Assembly: GCA_963608705.1 (NCBI GenBank)
Contig: CAVDHB010000051.1
Coordinates: 3,637 to 67,636 of the forward strand
Direction of reading: 5' to 3'
DNA: 64,000 nucleotides
DNA from: CAVDHB01 sp963608705
GTDB lineage: Bacteria > Bacteroidota > Bacteroidia > Bacteroidales > Bacteroidaceae
Shown here: piece after piece, positions 57,587 through 64,000 of the stretch
Layout of the letters: each line of letters begins with the position of its first letter
How positions within the stretch are numbered: position 1 is the first letter of the stretch
Notes under the pieces: model-generated
What the model was told of the DNA's origin: nothing
The model's database searches: none
What the model saw: only the letters and a program-made list of their open reading frames with translations
Translations under genes and position numbers: made by a program

Positions 57587-60406
57587 TCAAAAGGAATAGG
57601 AGAGGGACAGGTTGAATGTACGTCCCGGCTTGAACTTCCTTGTGTAGAGCGTATAGTCTATTTTACGGTTGTTGTTCATGAGGTCGCCGAATTGTTTGAA
57701 CTTGATAGTCTGCGCCAGAAGGTCTTTCACTCCAAACTTGACTTCCAGTCCACCGAACTTCTTTCCTACCATCAAGTCAATGGCGTCATGCGGCATCTCG
57801 TAGGAGTTTGGCACCTTTATCTCGTCTCCCTGGGTGGTGATTCCGGCGTTTCTTCCTACGCCCGTGATGCGTTTCCCGATACGGTTATACAGTACACTGG
57901 CGGTCCATCCTGTGCGTGGATGCTCGTAAAAGAATCCGGTGTTTATTAAATAAGGAGATTGTCCTTCCATTGGGCGGTCGTCTTGGTTGGCTGAAGCGTC
58001 AAAATGTACCTTGCTCTTGATAAGTGTGCCGTTGAACACCCAGCTGAAATCTGGCAGTCCGATGAAGTCCAAGTTCTTCCGCACGTCTACTTCCACACCG
58101 TAACTGTCTGCAGATTGGGCGTTTGTGTTCTGATAGTTGTAGGTGTTTCCTCCTGTGACGGTGTATCCCCACTCAATAGGATTCTTGAATCGCTTGTAGA
58201 ACAGTGCTACCGACAGGGTTTCTCCCCGGCGAGGATACCATTCATAGCGGAAGTCTATGTTGTGGACATAGGCGGTCTTCAGCCCTGGATTTCCCTGGAT
58301 ATTGGAAGCCAATTCAAAGTCATAGAAGATGGATGGCGCTACTTCACGGAACTCTGGTCTGTTCACGCTCTTTCCGTAAGAGAGACGGAACTGGTGCTGG
58401 TCATTCAGCTTGTAGAGGAAGTTGGCAGAGGGGAAAATATCGTTGTATTTGTAGTCCGTGCTTCGTTCCCGGTATTCGTTCGAATTGGCACTGGAGGTCA
58501 GCGTCATCTTATAGTACTCGTAGCGCACGCCCGCATAGAGGGAGAAATGAGAGGTGAAAGGAATGTTCAGCCCTACATAACCTGCTCCTAAGAGGGATTT
58601 CCCCTTGTAGTCGTCCATATAGGAAGAATTGTCTTTCAAGGAAAGTTTGTCCGCTCCAAAATTGGAAGGATTGGAAAGTTGGTTCTTCACGTCATCCACA
58701 GCCCAGTTTTGGAACATCGTATTGTCTCCCAGGTAAGCAAACTGGCGGGTGCGGTAATTACGGGTGCGGTATTCACCGTAAGCTCCCGCTTTCAGTAGTG
58801 GCGTGATATTAAACACCTCAAACTTCTTCTCATAGTTCACGTTGGCTGAACCGATATGTTCATATAGATAAGTGGAGTAACGGGTGATGTTGTTTCCGTC
58901 TGTCAACTGCAACGTGCCATTAGCGTTCTGGCTGTCGTCCACTTTGTAGATACGGCGGTCGGGGAGGTTGCGGTTGGCGTATGAATAGCCTGCGCTCCAG
59001 TCAATCTTCTGTCGGTTCTCTAACGTGTGGCGGCCTGTCAGCTGGCTGGTCAAGGTACTGCGACTGGAATAATAGTATTCCGTCTGGTTGTAATGGTCGC
59101 TCTGTTCGTCAATGCCGTTAGTACGTTCCGTTAGGCGGGAAGTGCCGTTTTGGTTGAAGATATTCTTGAACTCATAATAGTTCTTTCCTGTTTTGGAGCG
59201 GTACATGAGATTCAACATGGCACCCCATTTCACGTCATTGCTATACTGATTGTCAGTGGCTTCGAATATACGGTTCCCTTTGTTCGTATTTGGATCCCAT
59301 GTACTGTACATGGCGTTCGTCATGTTTGTGAACGACTTGTAGGTATTGCTGTAGTTCAAGGCTCCCAGCATACCGAAGGCGGCTCCGTTATCGAATACCC
59401 AGCGGTGTGAAAAGTCCATGTTCAGTTTCAAATCGCCCACGGGTGTTTTCTTCCTCGTAGTCCAGTCGTTATTGAACTTGTTGTTGTCCAGTCGGATAAG
59501 ATTGTTGCCGTCACTTCCCGGATAGGTGTTCAACTTTCCTTTGATGTCACCGTTAAAAGAACGAAGTCCGTTGTCGAATCCCAACCAGTCCGTCTTGCTT
59601 CCTTTGTTGTACCAGAAGTCTTTGAAATGTGTCTGGTCATTGATGGCTGTTCCCAAAGAGATATTGAAAGCGTTTCTTGAGGGAAGGTCTTTGGTCTTTA
59701 TCAAGATGAAGCCTCCGCTGAAGTCTGCGGGGTATTCTGGTGCTGGTGTCTTTACGATGGTCAGGTTGTCCAGTTGTGAGCTGGGGATGATGTCGAAAGA
59801 GAAAGCCCTGGTGTCCGGTTCCGAGCTTGGTACAGCCGCACCGTTCACCCATACATTATTATAACGTTGTGAAAGTCCACGTACCATCACATACTTGCCG
59901 TCAATGATGGAGATGCCCGGAACACGGCGAATAATTTCAGAAGCGTCCTTGTCTTGTGTGCGGCTTATTTGCTGAGCGGAGATGCCCGATTCTACTAAAA
60001 GGCTTGTTTTCAGTTGGCTTATTTGCGCATTGACCGTGTTACGTTTAGCTTGTCCCACGACAGTCACGCCGCCTAACTTCTGCACATCCTCTTCCATGGC
60101 GGTGTTTACTTCCACCACGTCTCCTTTCACGGCCACGTCTGTTTGCCTTACAGTTTTGTAGCCTACATATTTAATAAGGAGGTTGCAAGTACCTTCCTTT
60201 ACATTTAATAAAGTGAAGTTACCGTCCATGTCTGTCACCCCACCCTTGTCGGAGCCTTCCACCTGTATGGTCACTCCGATAATCGGTGCGCCTGTCGCTT
60301 TATCTATGATTTTTCCTTTGATGTCTGTGGCGTTTGCGGGAATCGCAAGTAATGCGGCGCAAACTGCAGTGCTGAAAAACCTTTTTATCTCTTTCTTTGT
60401 CTTCAT
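57587..60406 (-). CDS. TonB-dependent receptor of unknown substrate
   Basis: A 939-residue outer-membrane receptor: signal peptide 1-26 (ANATD), CarboxypepD_reg domain about 27-110 (GKIIDKATGAPIIGVTIQVE), plug about 125-240 (ASEIIRRVPGISIIDGKYV, LSQRYNNVWVNGAAVPSSEP) and a large barrel ending with FNLSLSYSF. It is a stand-alone receptor, not a SusC, because no SusD partner follows; the next gene is the beta-helix lipoprotein 41 bp downstream. Substrate unknown. The promoter is at 60430-60437. Confidence 0.9.
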   Translation of the reverse strand: MKTKKEIKRFFSTAVCAALLAIPANATDIKGKIIDKATGAPIIGVTIQVEGSDKGGVTDMDGNFTLLNVKEGTCNLLIKYVGYKTVRQTDVAVKGDVVEVNTAMEEDVQKLGGVTVVGQAKRNTVNAQISQLKTSLLVESGISAQQISRTQDKDASEIIRRVPGISIIDGKYVMVRGLSQRYNNVWVNGAAVPSSEPDTRAFSFDIIPSSQLDNLTIVKTPAPEYPADFSGGFILIKTKDLPSRNAFNISLGTAINDQTHFKDFWYNKGSKTDWLGFDNGLRSFNGDIKGKLNTYPGSDGNNLIRLDNNKFNNDWTTRKKTPVGDLKLNMDFSHRWVFDNGAAFGMLGALNYSNTYKSFTNMTNAMYSTWDPNTNKGNRIFEATDNQYSNDVKWGAMLNLMYRSKTGKNYYEFKNIFNQNGTSRLTERTNGIDEQSDHYNQTEYYYSSRSTLTSQLTGRHTLENRQKIDWSAGYSYANRNLPDRRIYKVDDSQNANGTLQLTDGNNITRYSTYLYEHIGSANVNYEKKFEVFNITPLLKAGAYGEYRTRNYRTRQFAYLGDNTMFQNWAVDDVKNQLSNPSNFGADKLSLKDNSSYMDDYKGKSLLGAGYVGLNIPFTSHFSLYAGVRYEYYKMTLTSSANSNEYRERSTDYKYNDIFPSANFLYKLNDQHQFRLSYGKSVNRPEFREVAPSIFYDFELASNIQGNPGLKTAYVHNIDFRYEWYPRRGETLSVALFYKRFKNPIEWGYTVTGGNTYNYQNTNAQSADSYGVEVDVRKNLDFIGLPDFSWVFNGTLIKSKVHFDASANQDDRPMEGQSPYLINTGFFYEHPRTGWTASVLYNRIGKRITGVGRNAGITTQGDEIKVPNSYEMPHDAIDLMVGKKFGGLEVKFGVKDLLAQTIKFKQFGDLMNNNRKIDYTLYTRKFKPGRTFNLSLSYSF

Positions 60407-60429
60407 TCTATCGTCTTTGTTTCCAACTG

Positions 60430-60437
60430 CAAAGGTA
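60430..60437 (-). promoter_or_regulatory. -7 element of the TonB receptor gene
   Basis: Minus strand TACCTTTG, 23 bp before the start codon. Confidence 0.6.
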
Positions 60438-60543
60438 GAAAGCGCATGTGACAGAGGCGTTTCCTCTCTATGAATATTTGATGAAGATTGTATGACATTG
60501 TGGTTGCATTTAGTCTATATTTGGTAGGCAATGAATATTTGTG

Positions 60544-60551
60544 TACTTTTG
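60544..60551 (+). promoter_or_regulatory. -7 element of the small lipoprotein gene
   Basis: TACTTTTG, 18 bp before ATG 60570, with ATTTGG about 25 bp further up. Confidence 0.6.
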
Positions 60552-60569
60552 CGCCTATATATATAAGGT

Positions 60570-61013
60570 ATGAGATATTGGTGGCTTTTTGGTGGACTGT
60601 TGTCTTTAGTGGCGTGTTCTTCAGGCGAAAAGAGCGAGGAAGAACGGGCTACTGAGGCAGTGGACTCTTTTGCAGTGAGTTTCTATAATCTGCATTACGG
60701 GAAGGCGTTGGCTTTATGTGATGAGGCTTCCGTGCCTGTGTTGCAATGGTATATTGCGAATCTGGAGAAAGAGGACATGGATGTGGTACGGAATGCGGAA
60801 TCAGGAGCGGACGTGAAAATAGAAGATACGGATATGGGGGATGAGGACACCACGGCCTTGGTCTCTTTCTCGGTGAAAGATTTCTTCGTGAAGGATTCCG
60901 TGGGTTTGAAAGGACGTATAGAAACAAACACACTTTCCTATACAATTCCTGTCAGAAAGGTGGGAAATGTATGGAAAGTGGTGTATAAGGAAATGAAACG
61001 GACGGAGGACTGA
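60570..61013 (+). CDS. Small DUF4878-like lipoprotein
   Basis: A 147-residue lipoprotein: lipobox LVACSS (Cys16), an acidic helix (EERATEAVDSFAVSFYNLHY), and a beta-rich end with KVGNVWKVVYKEM, the pattern of DUF4878/nuclear-transport-factor-2-like domains. Exported to the periplasm or outer membrane. Convergent with mutS2, 6 bp from its end. No function can be assigned; the NTF2-like fold is common in accessory lipoproteins. Confidence 0.75.
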   Translation: MRYWWLFGGLLSLVACSSGEKSEEERATEAVDSFAVSFYNLHYGKALALCDEASVPVLQWYIANLEKEDMDVVRNAESGADVKIEDTDMGDEDTTALVSFSVKDFFVKDSVGLKGRIETNTLSYTIPVRKVGNVWKVVYKEMKRTED

Positions 61014-61019
61014 GAGGTC

Positions 61020-63581
61020 TTATGCCAAGTCTACGACTGTGATGCCTGCTCCGCCGAATTGCACGTGTTCATCTTGGTAATGAGCGACTTGAGGAATAGT
61101 GTCCAAATACTGGCGGATGACTGTGCGCAAAACGCCAGTACCCGTGCCGTGTAGTATACGTACACGGGAGAATCCTAATTGAATGGCTTCGTCAATGAAA
61201 TAGGTGACAGCTTGGATAGCCTCGTCTCCTCGCTTGCCCCGCACGTCAATGTCTTGTTTGAAGTGAAGCCGTTTGTCGTGCATGGTGTCGTTGGACTGGT
61301 CACTGATGTATGAGATGGTGGCTGTCTGGCGGTTTGCTTCGTCTGGAACGTCCGCTGCCTCCAGTCTGTTCACCTTTACACTGGTCTTGATGTTCCCGAA
61401 TGCGACAAGAGCCGTTTTCTTGTCTGTCTGGATGATTTGTCCGACGGTTTCCTGTCCTTTAAGGCGTACATAGTCGCCTGCTTCGAACTCTTTTTTGTTG
61501 GTTGAAACAGGTGAATATACTCTTCGTTTTCCTCCGGAAGTGACCCATGAAGGGAGTTTTTGCGAATCGTCTTCTCCTTTGGCTATTCGTTGTTTCCGGT
61601 CTTCCCTCCGTTGCTTTCTTGCTTGCAACTGGGCTATTTTTCGGGATATTTTGTCTTCGTTTTCTTTTTCCGCCTGCTTGTCAATGGAGTCATTGAAGGC
61701 TTTCAGTCCTTGTCGGATGCTTTTGGTTTGTTCCCGTTCGGCTTGCGCTTCTTTGATATCCTTAATGGTTTTCTCAATCTTGGCATTCGACTGTTTCAGC
61801 AGGTCTTTTGCCTCTTCCCTGGCTTTATTCAGAATCTCTTTCCGTTCCTGCTGGAGTTCTGTGATTTCTTTCTCGTAGCGTTGGATGGTGTCTTCCATCT
61901 GCTTTGTCTGCCGGTGGATGTTCTGACGCTTTTCTTCCCAGTAACGTTTATCCCGCACGATGTCTTGCAGGTATTTGTCTGCATTGATGTATTCTCGTCC
62001 TACGATGTCGGAGGCATCTTCGATGACTTCGGCGGGTATGCCTATCTTGCGGGCGATTTCCACGGCGAAGGAGCTTCCCGGATTTCCTATCTGCAATTGG
62101 AAGAGGGGCTGCATGAGATGGCGGTCGTACAACATTGCGCCGTTTACGATACCCTCATGGTCTTTGGCGTAGAACTTTAGGTTCTGATAGTGGGTGGTGA
62201 TTACGCCGAACGACTTGTGGGCGTTGAACCGTTTCAGCATGGCTTCCGCCATGGCTCCACCTATTTGCGGCTCTGTGCCTCCTCCGAACTCGTCTATCAA
62301 GATAAGGCTTTTCCCGTCCGTGAACTTCAGCATGTGTTTCATGTTGAGCAGGTGGCTGGAGTAGGTACTCAGTTCGTCCTCGATGCTTTGCTCATCTCCT
62401 ATGTCAATAAAGATGCTGCTGAACACCCCTGTTTTGGAACTTTCTTGTATGGAAACGGGAAGTCCGCATTGCAGCATGTATTGCAACAGTCCCACCGTCT
62501 TCAGACAAACGGACTTGCCTCCGGCATTAGGACCGGAGATGAGCAGAATACGCTGTTTGTCTGTCAAAGTGATGTCGAGGGGGATTATCTTTTTATCGTG
62601 TTTCGCCAACGACAGTTGGAGCAGTGGATGACGGGCCGCACCCCAGTCTAACCACGGTTTGCCCATGACTTTAGGGCAGATGGAATTAGTGGTGAGGGCG
62701 TATAGAGCTTTGGCTCGTATGAAGTCTATCTTCCCTAAGAACTCGTATGATTCCAGTATTTGCGGCACTTGAGGACGGATGACAGAAGAGAATTCAGAAA
62801 GGATATGAATAATCTCTCTTCTTTCCGCACTCTCCAATTCCCGGATGCGGTTGTTCGCTTCCACAACTTCCGCAGGTTCGATAAACACCGTCTTGCCAGA
62901 GGCAGACTCATCGTGTACAATACCCTTGATTTTCCGTTTTAGACCGGGAGCTACGGGGATGACCAGTCGTCCGTCTCGCAGAGTAGGGGTCACGTCTTTG
63001 TCTACCACGCCGTCTTTTTGGGCATTGTGGAGGATAGCGTTGAGTGACTTGGAGATGCTTCCCGCCATGTTGCGCAGTTCTATACGAATATGTAACAGTT
63101 CGGCTGAGGCGGAATCTTTCACCTTTCCGTATTTGTCCAGAATGGAGTCAATACGTTGAATGAGTTGCGGAAAGGTAAGAATATCTCCCGCCAACTCTCT
63201 CAAGGCTGGATACCGTATAATGGGATTTCCTCCTTCGTCAGTCTCGTCACTTTGCAGAAAACGGATGACATTGCGGATGGTTTCCAGTGAACGCCGAAGG
63301 TCGAAAAGCTCTCCTTCCTCCAAGTAAGTGCCTTCCAGCCGGATGCGTTTCACGGATTCTCTTACGTCAAAGAAGAATTGGGCGGGAAAGTCTTCCCCGC
63401 CGGTCTGGATGCGCATGAACTCAGCGGTCTGGTCAAGGCGGACTTGGATGAGTTCCTTTTTAGACAGGAACTTCATTTTGTCCACATATTCCTTACCCAG
63501 CGTGCTGAGACAGTTGCTCTTCAGAATGTCACGTATCTTGTCAAATCCTATTTTCTGCTCAAAGTTAGAGGGATATATCAT
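61020..63581 (-). CDS. mutS2: MutS2 family protein with Smr domain
   Basis: An 853-residue protein. N-terminal MutS core and clamp helices (1-310), ATPase with Walker A SGPNAGGKSVCLKT near 348-361, Walker B LILIDEFGGGTEP near 428-440, coiled coil near 520-640 (REEAKDLLKQSNAK) and C-terminal Smr domain near 770-853 (DVRGKRGDEAIQAVTY, RILHGTGTGVLR). There is no mismatch-binding domain I, so it is not a repair MutS. MutS2 proteins act on branched DNA in recombination control and, in some bacteria, on stalled or collided ribosomes through Smr. Promoter box TACTTTTG at 63606-63613 (minus strand). Confidence 0.95.
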   Translation of the reverse strand: MIYPSNFEQKIGFDKIRDILKSNCLSTLGKEYVDKMKFLSKKELIQVRLDQTAEFMRIQTGGEDFPAQFFFDVRESVKRIRLEGTYLEEGELFDLRRSLETIRNVIRFLQSDETDEGGNPIIRYPALRELAGDILTFPQLIQRIDSILDKYGKVKDSASAELLHIRIELRNMAGSISKSLNAILHNAQKDGVVDKDVTPTLRDGRLVIPVAPGLKRKIKGIVHDESASGKTVFIEPAEVVEANNRIRELESAERREIIHILSEFSSVIRPQVPQILESYEFLGKIDFIRAKALYALTTNSICPKVMGKPWLDWGAARHPLLQLSLAKHDKKIIPLDITLTDKQRILLISGPNAGGKSVCLKTVGLLQYMLQCGLPVSIQESSKTGVFSSIFIDIGDEQSIEDELSTYSSHLLNMKHMLKFTDGKSLILIDEFGGGTEPQIGGAMAEAMLKRFNAHKSFGVITTHYQNLKFYAKDHEGIVNGAMLYDRHLMQPLFQLQIGNPGSSFAVEIARKIGIPAEVIEDASDIVGREYINADKYLQDIVRDKRYWEEKRQNIHRQTKQMEDTIQRYEKEITELQQERKEILNKAREEAKDLLKQSNAKIEKTIKDIKEAQAEREQTKSIRQGLKAFNDSIDKQAEKENEDKISRKIAQLQARKQRREDRKQRIAKGEDDSQKLPSWVTSGGKRRVYSPVSTNKKEFEAGDYVRLKGQETVGQIIQTDKKTALVAFGNIKTSVKVNRLEAADVPDEANRQTATISYISDQSNDTMHDKRLHFKQDIDVRGKRGDEAIQAVTYFIDEAIQLGFSRVRILHGTGTGVLRTVIRQYLDTIPQVAHYQDEHVQFGGAGITVVDLA

Positions 63582-63676
63582 GTACTGTTTCTATTTTTAC
63601 GGATGCAAAAGTACGCATTTTTACAATCTCACTCAAAAAAACGTGTGAAAAATTTGCGAGTATGGAAAAATCAAAG

Positions 63677-63684
63677 TATCTTTG
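63677..63684 (+). promoter_or_regulatory. -7 element for tRNA-Ser
   Basis: TATCTTTG, 48 bp upstream of the tRNA 5' end. Confidence 0.6.
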
Positions 63685-63732
63685 CACCCGCAATTCAGTC
63701 AAGAGTTGTATGCTTTTTCAATAGAAGAAGTT

Positions 63733-63817
63733 GGAAAGGTGGTAGAGTGGTCGATTACAACGGTCTTGAAAACCGTCGTACGGAGACGTACCGGGGGTTC
63801 GAATCCCTCCCTTTCCG
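63733..63817 (+). tRNA. tRNA-Ser (TGA)
   Basis: Acceptor GGAAAGG pairs with CCTTTCC, anticodon loop CTTGAAA gives anticodon TGA, and a long variable arm (CGTACGGAGACGTACC) as in class II tRNAs. T arm GGGGG/CCCTC encloses TTCGAAT. Discriminator G. No CCA encoded. Confidence 0.96.
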
Positions 63818-63862
63818 CTGAAGGGCTTCAAAAGGAAAGTCATTTAATCTTCAAAGCTTAGG

Positions 63863-63896
63863 AAACCGCTGTAAAATCAACGTTTTACAGCGGTTT
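63863..63896 (+). terminator. Terminator after tRNA-Ser
   Basis: A 14-bp perfect stem AAACCGCTGTAAAA with a 6-nt loop, followed by TT-rich sequence. Confidence 0.85.
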
Positions 63897-63946
63897 TTCT
63901 ATGTATATAAACCATCTAATGACCGCTTAGCTATATGTTTTTTAAA

Positions 63947-63968
63947 GATTATCCGCAATCGTACCACT
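63947..63968 (+). repeat. 22-bp dispersed repeat, copy 3
   Basis: GATTATCCG, CA, ATCGTACCACT: two or three differences from copies 1 and 2. It lies 17 bp before a GTAGAGACG element. Confidence 0.7.
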
Positions 63969-63984
63969 AATCAACATTGTTTAG

Positions 63985-64000
63985 GTAGAGACGCGATTTA
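63985..64000. repeat. GTAGAGACG-family palindrome, copy 5, cut by window edge
   Basis: GTAGAGACGCGATT begins at 63985 and the window ends within the palindrome. Confidence 0.7.

Overview
The window comes from a Bacteroidales chromosome. Evidence: promoters of the Bacteroidetes type (-7 TAnnTTTG, -33 TTG/TTTG) precede most transcription units, Shine-Dalgarno sequences are mostly weak, and there is a Bat (aerotolerance) operon, a hmuYRSTUV-type haem operon, CarboxypepD_reg TonB receptors, GH92 glycosidases and the acpP-fabF-rnc order. Base composition and gene content would fit a Prevotellaceae or Paraprevotella-like species, but I cannot fix the genus by reading.

Left arm (1 to about 12,900): visibly more AT-rich than the rest and probably acquired. 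It opens inside a TerD-domain gene and continues with a second TerD-like protein, three TerY-like von Willebrand A proteins, a PP2C-type phosphatase, an atypical protein kinase with a zinc ribbon, two small proteins and a PMCA-type Ca2+ P-type ATPase. This is a TerY-P style phospho-signalling locus joined to calcium-binding and calcium-pumping proteins. It is followed by mobile-element scars (frameshifted IS66-type fragment, second transposase fragment), a HigBA pair whose toxin has lost its start, and an AAA+/DUF4143 ATPase whose promoter carries three identical-type palindromes at exact 33-bp spacing.

Middle (13,000 to 45,400): housekeeping core. A fused Memo/AMMECR1 protein with its radical SAM partner, a DEAD-box helicase with a TTG start and a DMT transporter lie on the plus strand. 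A long minus-strand operon follows: moxR, DUF58, a membrane protein, batA, batB, batC, batD, batE, PAP2 phosphatase, AlkD-like protein, rlmH. Then come tRNA-Pro(GGG), pdxB, acpP-fabF-rnc, a GH3-family protein, an Ig-like lipoprotein, a DUF3108 protein, an outer-membrane barrel, a J-domain protein and two GH92 alpha-mannosidase-family enzymes.

Right arm (45,700 to 64,000): a minus-strand haem-acquisition operon (calycin-like lipoprotein, hmuY, hmuR, hmuS, hmuT, hmuU, hmuV), a TonB receptor paired with a beta-helix lipoprotein, a small lipoprotein, mutS2 and tRNA-Ser(TGA).

Several dispersed repeat families sit in the gene-free stretches: a GTAGAGACGCGAT palindrome, a 23-bp tandem unit present as two arrays in opposite orientation, and a 22-bp GATTATCCG/ATCGTACCA sequence in three copies. 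No CRISPR array or rRNA gene was seen.
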